Positions 54,686 through 64,000 of a stretch of DNA of 64,000 bases are shown here, one piece after another. Numbering within the stretch: the stretch's first letter is position 1; the number at the start of each line of letters is the position of its first letter. The translations under genes were made by a program, and so were the position numbers. The notes below the pieces were generated by a model. The model was not told the origin of the DNA. It saw only the letters and a list, made by a program, of their open reading frames with translations, and ran no database searches. The stretch lies in the NCBI GenBank assembly GCA_028532985.1, contig JANCIK010000007.1, forward strand, positions 1,054,001-1,118,000, in the 5' to 3' direction. The DNA is from Stropharia rugosoannulata. Taxonomy: Eukaryota > Basidiomycota > Agaricomycetes > Agaricales > Strophariaceae.

Positions 54686-56057
54686 TTAATTCGACACCTC
54701 GAGACGTCTTTTGTATTTGTTATGGTCGCGTTTGCGTTTAGTGAGGAAGTCAACGGATAGCGAGGATCCTGCTGGGGTAAGATTAGAGGCCGTCGAAGAT
54801 TGACTTACTTCGCAAACTCCGGCTTGCACACAGTCCCTCCAGGCAGTGTACATGAGCACCACAAACGCCTGGCCCTCGGGGCTGCCGGTGGTGAACGGCT
54901 TGGTGTCCTTCCAGTTCAGTGGATTGACGGCAGGGGTGGCAATTCCGGTGGCCGTGATATGCTGCACGTTGTTGGTGTTGTTTCCCGCAAGAGTAGCGCG
55001 AATGTCGTCGGCCCAGGCAATATACGTCTCTCCGAATGTCAGCGGCTGCAACAAGGCCATGCGGTAGACCGTCGCGGCAAGGAGACTGCTGCCCGAGATC
55101 TCGCCAAAGCCGCTTCCGCTCGTGTCCAGGTTGTCGAGGTAGTTGCGGAGCAGGCCGCCGTCTTGCGTCGCGTTCCGCGCGCCGTCAACGATTTCTTGGA
55201 TGTAGTCGGTGAGGTTGCCCATCGCCTCCTGACGCCATGCGGTGCTGCTGACGGTAGGCGCCTTCATAACAGTGGCGAGCACGCGCGTCATACCTGCGGC
55301 GGCCCAGGCGTTTCCTGTCGCCCACAGACCAGGATCTGCGCTCTCGGGCCCGACGATGTGCGACCAGGTTCCGTTAAGCTTGCCTGTGTTGTTAGCCTGC
55401 AGAACTTGGCGGTAGAGTCCGCACTGGTGCACGCTCTCTTCTAATAGATCGGTGTCCTCCTGATCGGCGGCATAGAAGGACAGGAAGGGGGGGACCATGT
55501 ACATGAAATCGGCCCTACAGAAAAAGCGGGTGAGCTAGGGGCCGAGGATAATTTGCGATGCTTGCTCACCAGAGCTCGGCGACGCTGAAGCGATGGGAGA
55601 TGGCGCCGTTCCAGAACCGGGGGACATCATTCAAGAGGCCATCGACGGTCTGGTTTGCCGCGTCCGCAAAAGTGGCGTTGGTCTTTCCGAGCATAACTGC
55701 GCTCACGCCCAGGCTGGCGGGGTCGCCCGCCGCGCCGTTGCCCTTGGACAGCGCAGCGTAGCCCGTCCCGAAAACGGTCTTGTTCCCCGCGTAGTCGAGG
55801 GCGAGGATCTGCGAGCGGTCGTGCGCAGTGACAGGGAACGGGGTGGCACCAAACACTGAGAGCTCGGGGTTGTAGAGCTCGAGCAGCGCCTCGGCGGCGG
55901 TACCAAACTCCCAGGAATGCGAAGGGAGCGCTTGCGCCTGCTGCGCGACCTTCTTAATGTCAAAACCAGGGTCGTAGGGGAAAGCATTGTAGTCGGATAC
56001 GGCTGCGCTCATGAGGCCTATCACGGGCAGGAAGGTGGCCGAGTCGAAGTTGACCAT
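54686..56057 (-). CDS. Six-hairpin glycosidase, GH105-like
   Basis: Two exons (56057-55570 and 55514-54686) give 438 residues. Visible blocks: SHSWEFGTAAEALLELYNPELSVF, DRFWNGAISHRFSVAELW/ADFMYMVPPFLSFYAA, CGLYRQVLQ, TWSHIVGPESADPGLWATGNAWAAAGMTRVLATV and SGSGFGEISGSSLLAATVYRMALL. They fit the (alpha/alpha)6 barrel of GH105/GH88-related unsaturated glucuronyl or rhamnogalacturonyl hydrolases, which finish pectin side-product breakdown. ATG 56057 gives a weakly hydrophobic N-terminus (FLPVIGLMSAAVS) that could be a signal peptide; ATG 56090 is an alternative. A possible last intron after GVCE would change the final 35 residues. Several N-x-T/S sites suggest secretion. Confidence 0.8.
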
Positions 56058-57422
56058 AGTGATGGTAGAGATGGGCGGGGCGGGGTGCAAATGAGCGTCG
56101 GGGACAGTGGTGTCAGTAAATAGTGGGGTGGGGGGCTGGAAAGGTGGAGAACCGGATGGAAGGAAGAGAGGGGGGCGGCTGGGTCAGCATATGGAGCGCA
56201 TCCAGCTAAAGTAAGCCTTGGGCCCTTGGCCAGTAAGAACATATTCCAAACAGATGCCTTGACTACCTCGGCCAACAAGGAGGACCAAAGGAGAACCATC
56301 ACGCTTTTTGTCGAATCTCTTGGCGATGCGATATGCACAGTTACATACTCCGACTCGCCGTAGTGGCACGCTCGCAGGTATACGAACACGGTGCAACCTG
56401 TAGAAATGGGTGAGCGTCAGCAAAAAAAAAAAGTAGATATATGCGCACAAATATCGGACAGGCCATTTGCACCTAACCAGAAAATGTGTTTGCTAGTTAT
56501 GCTTGCTTTAGGTCTGTATCTCAGCTTGTTTGCAAGAATGACCCGTGAGAACTTGGTGCATGTTGCGTTCCTCACCGGTTTGCAATGACCGCATACACTG
56601 CAAGCGCGCGAGTACATAGAACTCTTTGATTCCCCGGTCGGCGCGCCACAATTGATCAACAGAGATCTGTCTACTTCATCTTAAAACATACTGCCAGCTC
56701 AATCCTCAGATCAAGTAGCATAAGTAAAAGCAAAAGGGCACTTGCACACACCTCCTCTGTACAGAATTAAAATGCATACGATGTTGACTTTGCACTTCGG
56801 CTCGTTGCTATGTATAAGGCAGGTAATAAACCACTTGAAGCCGTTTGAGACCGCTTGCGACGCCGAACTCTGTGATCTCGTAGGTGTTTTTTGTCATGGT
56901 CCAGTGCATAGTTCGATATACGGGGTACCCCTGAAAATGATGAATACAGTAGGCGCTGGGTGGTGAGAGCAAGTCGACAGTGTTCCATATGGCTGTGGAG
57001 CTCCAGCGTCAGTGAACGTGCAGGTTTCAGCCAGTCAGTGAGCAGAGATTCTTCTGGTGACAGGCCGTTGATGTTGATATTGACCTGGTTGTTCCGAACA
57101 GGCACCGATGTCCGAACAACCCGCAACGTCGATGGAGGTAACTCTTACAGTACTTCAAAGTTCATAGTAGATTTTTAGTAGAGGACTATTGGAATGGTTG
57201 TGTAAAAAGCTGATAGGTATGATTGTGGTTTGTGTTCGAGTTTCCTTGAGCCTGTGTTTGGTTACTTAATATTCAGGGTTGCAAAGAAGTCCGGCCGAGT
57301 TTGAACTTTGCTGATCCACAACTAAAGTCTAGCAATCCCATAACCACACGTATATAAGTATAAGAACAACAGACATTCAGCTACTTATAAGCTGCAAATC
57401 ATTGAGTAGCAAAACTGTAAGT
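56058..57422. other. Intergenic
   Basis: Upstream region of the glycosidase gene and 3' flank of the kinase gene. Short ORFs at 56742-56966 (+) and 56767-57126 (-) overlap and show no family. Nothing supported. Confidence 0.4.
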
Positions 57423-60400
57423 TCAGCGCCTCCACAGACTTCCCCATCTCGCCCCAGTCGTAAAACCCAGAATAGTAACGTGAAATAGTGCCAGCCCACC
57501 AGTAATGCACAAACTCTTCCATATCTTCGTCCGTTTTCGATGGACCCCAGGTGGCTCCCGTTCCTTCTCCCCTACCCGCCTCTCGCGCGGCGAGTCGTAG
57601 AAGTGGTCGTGGTCCACAACTGTATCTGCTAACGCGGCCGCTATCAACAGGGACACAACCCCGCGCGGTGCACCGCCCACACCCACCCCAACGGGGCCCC
57701 AAAATGTACGCGCAATAGAGAACATCTTAACAGCAAGGAGCGCGCTGCGCAGCACGCGCGTCCCCGTGCGCAGATGCGTGGCGCCCATCAACCAGCGCCC
57801 CGCCCCGGAGTTGGGACGGTGGTGTTTGTGTCTGGCGCGGCCTGGTGCAGGCGCAGCGGGTAGTGGTGCATTGAGCGCGACTCGCAGGGCAGAGTTGTAG
57901 AGCCACATCGTCCACGTGAACCAACGCCGCCACAGCGCTTGCTCTGGGCCAAAAACCTCACTGGGGGGCGGGAGTGCCAGGAGGCGCGCACTCTGCGTAT
58001 CGGCCACCGCCGCGGTAGCATCATCCTCAGTAATATCTGGGGTAGCGGGGGTAACCACCTCGAGTCGGGGACGTGCGACAGAAAGCGTGTCAGCACTTGG
58101 CGGGGGAGCATTTAGCGGGTCAAGCTGAGCAGGATAAACAACAGGCGGTCAGAAAGGTTTCACGCATAAAACATAGATGGTATAGCGCACCTTCCCTTCA
58201 CGGATAGCTGCGCTGACGCGTTCGCTGCTTGGCCTCGCTGCCGGTAATTTGTGTAGTAGATTCTCAAGCAAGACGAGATATGCACGGGGGAGGCGACGGG
58301 TGTCGAAACCGACAACTACGTTAGGCGTCGATTTGAATCTATATGTTGCTTTAATATAAGGAAGCATTATTAAGATGCCCCACAGCGAAAAAAACTAACC
58401 CTGGGTAATCAAGAATCTCCTTCTCTAGCTTATCCATCTTGGCCCCTTCATCGTTGGTACTTATTGGTTCACCAGCAGCATCGCCCGCGGACGCATATCT
58501 GCGGGAATAACGTAATGGTTAGCATTTATTCACCTCAAGAATGACTAGACTCACCGGTATGGCAGCTTGAAAAATAACAGCTTGTGTAGTATCATTCCCA
58601 GGCTCCACATGTCTGCCTTTGAATCGATTTGCTGAAGGAGCCCAGTATACGGGGAGGGGAGTGACTCTGGAGCCGTATATTCCAGACTGCATGACCAGAG
58701 TTTAGCATTTTAATATAAACAAGGGATCCAGCAAGTCTACTCACGTCCCTGTATTTCCTGATCTAGGAGTACGCGTGGAGTTGATCATATCTCGCGACGT
58801 CCCAAAGTCAGAGAGCATAGCACGGGGACTGGGATGCAGATAAGGTACAGAACATTGGTGAATCGACATTTTCAATACGCACATCAATCGATCTTCATCC
58901 CATGTAAGCAGCACATTCCCCGGCTTTAAGTCGAGATGCAGAATCGACTTATCATGCTAAACGATTGCGTGAGTCAAAAGTAACACAGACACGGACTCGA
59001 GCGCATATACGAGGTAGCACGCACCAAAAATGAAAGCCCTGCTACGACGTCACCGAACAGGCTCTTCACTTCCTGTGCACTTAGAAGATGAACAGGCGTC
59101 CAGTCCGTTTGCTTTCCCACACCAGAGGGACCAGCCCCTGGACTGGAAGCACCAAACTGCTGATCCATCTCTCGTTTCAGGCGCTCCTTCTCCCCTGGGG
59201 GTGCCCGCTGGTACGCCCGGAACGCACGTATGCGTGCCGAGCGTGTATGGACGTCCCCAGACAGTGCATGGGAGGACTCCTTCTCCGGAGTTGCAACGCT
59301 CGGAAACCGCGGTCGTCGGCTCCCTTGTGTGGGCGTAGCCGGTTCTGCGGCATCGTGGGCAGAAGGGGTGGGCGAGGGGGGCGCCGATGCATCAAACTTC
59401 AGGGATGCAGGGTGCAGGTGAATATGCCCCACCTTGCGCCCGAGGCGGATGTCGATGAAGTCGTCTAGACTGCGGGAGCTTGAATTGCGGTCTCTAGCGT
59501 AGACGGGTATGGGATTACCTTCCACCTTCTGCCCACTGCATTAACACACTGGGATAAGCTAGTGAGAGCATGAACATAGTTAATGTGTAGAAACGCATAC
59601 TGTAACGTAGGCACCTTGGGCCCGAAAGAAGAAAACTGTGCATTTTCTAGCCATGCGTGGCTATAGAACGTTAGTCCACGAACGGTATAAAATCCGAACC
59701 CACATACTGATATGTGATAATATTAGGATGATGCAGCCTCTCCAAGAGCCTCACTTCCTTCAATATTTTGAGTAAATATGAGTGCGATTCGCCCACAGCA
59801 ATCTTCTTGACAGCGAAATGTCCCAACGGATTCCCGTCTAGTACATGCTACAATTACGCTGTCAATGTAGGACTAGGCAAATAATCCCACTTGACGCACC
59901 TGGCAGAGGTATACAGTCCCGTTGGCTCCCATACCAAGCTTGTACTCTTCCTGGAAGAATGTCTTGAAGTAACCCTCCGCCATCTTCTCTGCTGGGAATG
60001 CACCCCTCGTAGTTCTATTTTGTTCCGGCGACGCATCTTGATCAGCGCCTAAACTTTCACTTCTCGCCCTAACCCCGCGCCCATCGCCGACCTGGTACGG
60101 ACTGGGGCTTCTGCTCGGTCTACGTGACGACGTTTCGTTGGCAATGGCGAGCAGGCGGAAGTAGTCCGACGCGCGTGAGTGGTACGCCGGGTCTGAGCTC
60201 ACTTCCTCATAGTCATCCGAGCTCTCCTCCCACCGCGTCTCGGCGCTGCTGTCCGACTCTGCGTGTGGGTCGAACCCTGCAAAGCCTGCAGGCAGCTCCT
60301 GTTTGCAGTACGGACACAGGTCGCCAATCATCTCCCTCGAGCTGCCTGCACTGTCGCGCCTGCGCCGCACAACGCCGTTGGGCAAGAGCCCCTGTGACGG

Positions 60401-60556
60401 CGCCGCTGTAATCGAGAGTGCATGAGAGCGTGGGTTGTAGAGGACGACCTGATTCGAGGAGTGCAGAATGGGCTGCCATTGTTCTTCCTGACGGTGGGGC
60501 TGGGCGGCGGAGGGAAACGTGACTAAGGCGCGCGAAGATGGCGTAGTATGAAACAT
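57423..60556 (-). CDS. IKS1: IKS1-type serine/threonine protein kinase
   Basis: A long - strand gene with about ten exons. N-terminal disordered part contains CPYCKQELP, the short cysteine motif seen in IKS kinases. The kinase domain follows: glycine loop LGMGANGTVY, lysine in HFAVKKIAVG, helix-C glutamate in LKEVRLLERLHHPNII, then a roughly 150-residue insert rich in P, S, T and E. Catalytic loop ILHLDLKPGNVLLTWD, DFG in LSDFGTSRDM, and APE in LEYTAPESLPSPYTG complete the core. The C-terminal third holds hydrophobic segments that may be membrane-bound. HRD is replaced by HLD while D, K and N of the loop are kept, so activity is plausible. Yeast IKS1 is a little-studied kinase linked to stress. 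Confidence 0.83.
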
Positions 60557-61221
60557 GCTGATTGTTCCGTACTTATGTGAATGGCAAGGTCATTTGGGAG
60601 ACGACGATGCTTGACGTTGTAGAGGTTGATCAAGATGAAGTCACTGAGAAAGTGTCGAATACGAGCTGGCATCATGCCCTTTCGCGGACACGCTGCAGCG
60701 GGCCGGCATGCCGGCCTATCTAGAGTACATCTCGAAGATATTCAAAAAACACTTCTTGACGACCAAATCAGTGTGAAAGCAAATACATACGCACGATATT
60801 TAATTTTCACTTAATGTGACCGTTGGTTTGACGTTGAATAGAAATTCTGATCAAGCTTTAAGTAAACAGGGTGAACACGCTGCCAACACGCCCCTAAAGG
60901 CTAATAGATCATGATTGCTGATCCTAGTGTATAGCATGCTCGGACAGCATCCTGGGATCTGTGTTCGCTGCTATCATTCAAGTTTTGTCAAATTGAACTT
61001 CCATAACCCAAGTTCCTTTTGCTCAGCCCTAATTATGGAGGTAGTGCATCATACCCCTCGGGGCCCATTAACAGTTAAAGTGACGTCATTAGAACTGCTT
61101 TTAGCTATAGCGGATTGCAGGTTCTTATAAGGCGGAACATCATGCAATCTAAAACCATTCCTCACTTCCACACCAACTTCCTCCTGCCAATTCATATCCA
61201 ATACCCAAGCAAACGACCGCA
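60557..61221. other. Intergenic, divergent promoter region of IKS1 and PMP3
   Basis: No gene supported. Both neighbours are transcribed away from this stretch. It contains the CRE palindrome at 61081. Confidence 0.5.
61081..61088. promoter_or_regulatory. CRE-type site TGACGTCA
   Basis: A perfect ATF/CREB palindrome 134 bp before the PMP3 start codon. In fungi such sites are bound by bZIP factors of the Sko1/Atf1 group, which act in osmotic and general stress. Control of PMP3, a stress gene in other fungi, by such a factor is a reasonable inference. Confidence 0.5.
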
Positions 61222-61587
61222 ATGACCAAAGTGGTCTCCTCAAATTACGACGTCGCGCTCTACTTCCTCGCAATGTCCGTCTCCGAACATCCGACTGGAA
61301 GTAGACTAAATGACTGACGATGTCATTGCAGATTCCTCCCACCTGTATCTGTATTTTTCAAGCGCGGATGCGCTGCAGGCAAGCTTGATTTGCTATATCT
61401 CATGATTTCCGCCCCTGAGCAATTCCGCAGATTTCTGGATTAACATCGCGCTGAGCATTCTCGGCTGGATACCAGGGGTTTTGCACGCATGGTAAGAATA
61501 CATTGCTCTCTGAATGAATCAGTGTGCATAGTGTGTCTGACATACTTTTACAGGTACATTATCTCTCGGAGTGAAGGCGCCATGTAA
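61222..61587 (+). CDS. PMP3: Plasma membrane proteolipid 3 (PMP3/stress-response family)
   Basis: Exons 61222-61274, 61332-61378, 61431-61491 and 61554-61587 give 64 residues, a normal size. The protein has two membrane helices: VALYFLAIFLPPVSVFFKRGC and FWINIALSILGWIPGVLHAWYII. The blocks PPVSVFFKRGC and ILGWIPGVLHAWYII are diagnostic. PMP3 proteins sit in the plasma membrane and help keep membrane potential and ion balance under salt stress. The intron at 61379-61430 starts GCAAGC, a GC donor; the coding joins on both sides are exact. Too short and split to appear as one long ORF. Confidence 0.9.
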
Positions 61588-62234
61588 AGCAGGCTCAAGC
61601 TGGACGATTCTGCCGCAACGTGTACGAGAAAGTGGGACGATGAAGTCAATATGACGATATGCTTCTGTCTGTAATTAATACCCTAGGACGATTGAATGTT
61701 TCCATTAATAGATGCTCACGAATGTATCAAATACCTCATCGATGATTGTTGCTTGGACCCGTGAAGCAGATTCTAGTCAGAGCACCTGCTGCACATACAT
61801 ATCAAACACGACGCTGCCTGCCTCGAGTACCAGCTGGCGGTGTACCATTCATTTGAGTCTGGGTCTTCCAGAGTCCATTCCGAGCAAATCTCGTACTACT
61901 AGGATGGACGGCTTGAATTCTGTTGTGCCACAAAACGATCCCTGCAAGGTAGTTTCGGGGCCTGAGAATCAATACACTGTAACAGTAGAGTGAAGTCGCC
62001 TCAATCAAAGTCAATCAACTCGGACGAGTCATGGTCGATGGTTGGTCGACGGATGACGAGTGCCCACGGCACGCACGGGCAGGCCGTTTCCGAATCGGAT
62101 ACGGCAACTCCGCATCCGTCATACGTACCCATATTCGACTAAGAAGGAATATCAGATTAGACAACGTTCACCCTATAAAACCAACACAGGCTGAGGCACG
62201 GACAGTCTTGGAATATTCATCTTATCCATCAACA
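61588..62234. other. Intergenic
   Basis: No supported gene. TATAAAA at 62174-62180, 55 bp before the next ATG, is the likely TATA box of the NmrA-like gene. Confidence 0.5.
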
Positions 62235-63183
62235 ATGGCCATCCTTATCACAGGCGCAACGGGCAAAGTCGGGCAGGCGCTCGTCCGGCACTTGGAGGCG
62301 GCCAACTTGCCACAGCCGCTCCTCTTGACCACCCGCTCGGGGACCTCCGACGGGCCGCACAAAGCCGTCAAGTTCGACTGGTTCGACCAGAGCACATACG
62401 CTGCGCCCTTCGCAGCGGCCGACGTCGACAAAGTGTTCCTTATACAACCAGAGGTCTGGGATCCCCTCACCTACATCAAGCCCTTCGTCGAGCTCGGCAT
62501 CGGCAAAGGGGCGAAGCGCTTTGTGTATGTAAGCTCCAGCACACTCGAAAAGGGCTCCATGGTCAATGGCAAAGTGCATGAATATCTTGCAGACCGCGGC
62601 GTTGATTACTGTGTTCTGAGGCCAACAACATTCACTGGTGTGATTGGATCTTGGACACCAGTAGCGATCATTAACAATACTTTATAATTAATAGAAAACT
62701 TTTCGACTATTTTCCGCAACGGCATACTTAACGGAGATGCAATAATGTCTGCCAGTGCTGGAGGAAAGGCCGCATTTGTGTCTGTCGAAGACGTGGCCAA
62801 GGTCGCGTGTGATGCGCTTACGGCCGAGAAGAGTCCCAACCGTGATATTCTCATTGTTGGGCCCGATCTCTACTCATTCGACGAGGTAATGTGATCTTTG
62901 CAGTGTAGAAAAACAAAGTTTGATTCGTATGCAGGTGGCAGGTCTACTCACCGAGACACTAGGACGCAAAATCTTGCATAACTGTGTGTCACAGGACGAA
63001 TACGAGAGAATCCTTCAGAAATTTGGGATGGAGGCTCGGTATGCGGCTATGCTTGGGTACATCCAAAGCAAGTATGCAGACGGATCTGAAGCCGCTATTA
63101 CAAAGGACCCCGAAGTCATTACTGGAACGCACCGCCTGGTCGATTACCTGCAGGCGAACAAGAGTCTGTGGACAAAGTCTTGA
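62235..63183 (+). CDS. NmrA-like NAD(P)-binding oxidoreductase
   Basis: Exons 62235-62637, 62695-62885 and 62935-63183 give 280 residues, normal for the family. It begins MAILITGATGKVGQALVRHL, a Rossmann fold with the GATGKVG nucleotide loop. Then KVFLIQPEVWDP, GAKRFVYVSSSTLEKGSM, and VDYCVLRPTTFT/ENFSTIFRNG. The C-terminal half has VSVEDVAKVACDAL and RDILIVGPDLYSFDEVAGLLTETLGRKI. The pattern fits NmrA-like enzymes such as those related to festuclavine/agroclavine dehydrogenases in ergot alkaloid routes; no alkaloid genes lie nearby, so the substrate is unknown. A damaged copy of its last exon lies inverted at 53886-54086. Confidence 0.85.
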
Positions 63184-64000
63184 ACTCATACACCATGTAA
63201 TTGATTTCGATTTGGTTTGAATGTTACTTAGAAATAATAGTGACACATATTGGCGCGCATGCAGATAAAATAAACCCAATACAAGAACGGTCAAAGGACC
63301 AAAGAAACGGGTAAAGAAACAAAAAAAGAAGTGGATATTATCATAATAAAAATTGAGGTGTAATGTTGTGAAATATGTAAGAGAAACGGAAAAGAAGAGA
63401 AAAAAGAGAATAGAGATATGCCCAGCAAAGCAACTGACTTCATGGTTAGATACCTTAACCATGCACTGCATATAAAACATACCAGAAACGTGACTGTCAG
63501 CAGCAAAATGGATCGAATAGGCCCGCTACTTTTGGCCTGAGGTTGGATGCGTAGGTCGACAATGTCGAATAGTCGTTGAGTGCAATAGGAAGAGAGATGC
63601 GATAAGTGCACTCAATGAACCTACGTAATGAGTCAATCGCAGATTATCTTCTACTTGCATTAGACAGAACTCACAAGTGATCAGCACCCACATCCTCGAC
63701 GTTTAGTTTGTGGAATCTCGAGTGATGAACGGATGCGATGCATGAGAAAGATAAGCGCTGAATATACGAAAGCGCCTGTGAGATAAAGCGTCAGCGACAG
63801 AACGATAAAGAGATTGAACCAGTCTCTCTACGTGTGATGAGCACCCAAGGAATACAAGGAACTGTTGAGAGGATTAGTATAGATGAAGCCAAGTAAAAAA
63901 TGACCTCGCTACGTGTGGTAAATCTTCCTGGACCAGTGAGCATCTGCACGCAAAGTAAGCAAAGGCGAGATGAATTGCAAGACGACTTACCTAGCTGCAG
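62979..64000 (-). repeat. Unrecognised repeat family, copy C (inverted), overlapping the NmrA last exon
   Basis: The reverse complement of this stretch matches 53111-54091 closely, with small gaps. It starts inside the last NmrA exon at AACTGTGTGTC and runs to the window edge, so it is probably longer. Outside the exon it encodes nothing I recognise; a T-rich stretch near 63,300-63,420 (read on the - strand) is shared by both copies. Confidence 0.8.

Noticed and set aside
54800..55444. 214-codon + strand ORF
   Set aside because: It lies opposite the GH105-like gene, whose protein pattern is clear.
1..64000. CRISPR arrays, tRNA or rRNA genes
   Set aside because: No regular spacer array, and no tRNA T-arm (GGTTCRA) in a foldable context was found by eye. 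A tRNA scan would be decisive.

Overview
The window is fungal nuclear DNA. Its genes are broken by many short introns (about 50-70 bp, GT...AG with a few GC...AG). The gene families (KDZ transposase, DUF6589 protein, macrofage-activating-type glycoprotein, IKS-type kinase, six-hairpin glycosidase) point to an Agaricomycete basidiomycete, possibly a polypore; the species cannot be fixed from the sequence.

Layout. Positions 1-5.3 kb: the C-terminal part of a KDZ transposase, then two + strand genes of basidiomycete families with unknown function. Positions 7.4-22.6 kb: a nest of transposons that forms a giant, almost perfect palindrome. Positions 23.7-31 kb: two NCS1 purine/cytosine permease paralogues either side of a YAP-binding/ALF4/glomulin-type gene. 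Positions 32-45 kb: a secreted GPI-type glycoprotein, an FHA-domain fragment, mitochondrial ribosomal protein mL44, a proline-rich protein, a glutamine-synthetase-like enzyme and a prenylated ubiquitin-fold protein. Positions 46-64 kb: a cytochrome P450, a six-hairpin glycosidase, an IKS1-type kinase, PMP3, and an NmrA-like oxidoreductase, mixed with three copies of an unrecognised roughly 1-1.7 kb repeat, two of them in inverted orientation.

The main discovery is the nest. Read from its boundaries, it is two full-length copies (6,402 and about 6,407 bp once later insertions are removed) of one DNA transposon. Each copy has 15-bp terminal inverted repeats (TAGRCTCGCTACCAG), a hairpin just inside each terminus, 54-bp subterminal inverted repeats, and two divergently transcribed genes: a RecQ-type helicase and a DUF6589 protein. 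The outer copy is flanked by the 9-bp duplication GCCGCAGAC. The inner copy jumped, in opposite orientation, into the terminal hairpin of the outer copy and made its own 9-bp duplication, ACCGACTGG. That insertion created the palindrome. A third, 2,409-bp non-autonomous element (20-bp imperfect TIRs, 2-bp duplication) later landed in the inner copy's DUF6589 gene. The helicase reads through in the inner copy but is frameshifted in the outer one. DUF6589 is uninterrupted only in the outer copy, and both DUF6589 copies share one in-frame TGA. DUF6589 is therefore a good candidate for an unrecognised transposase working with a RecQ helicase.

The remaining genes look like ordinary chromosomal genes and are not an obvious pathway cluster.
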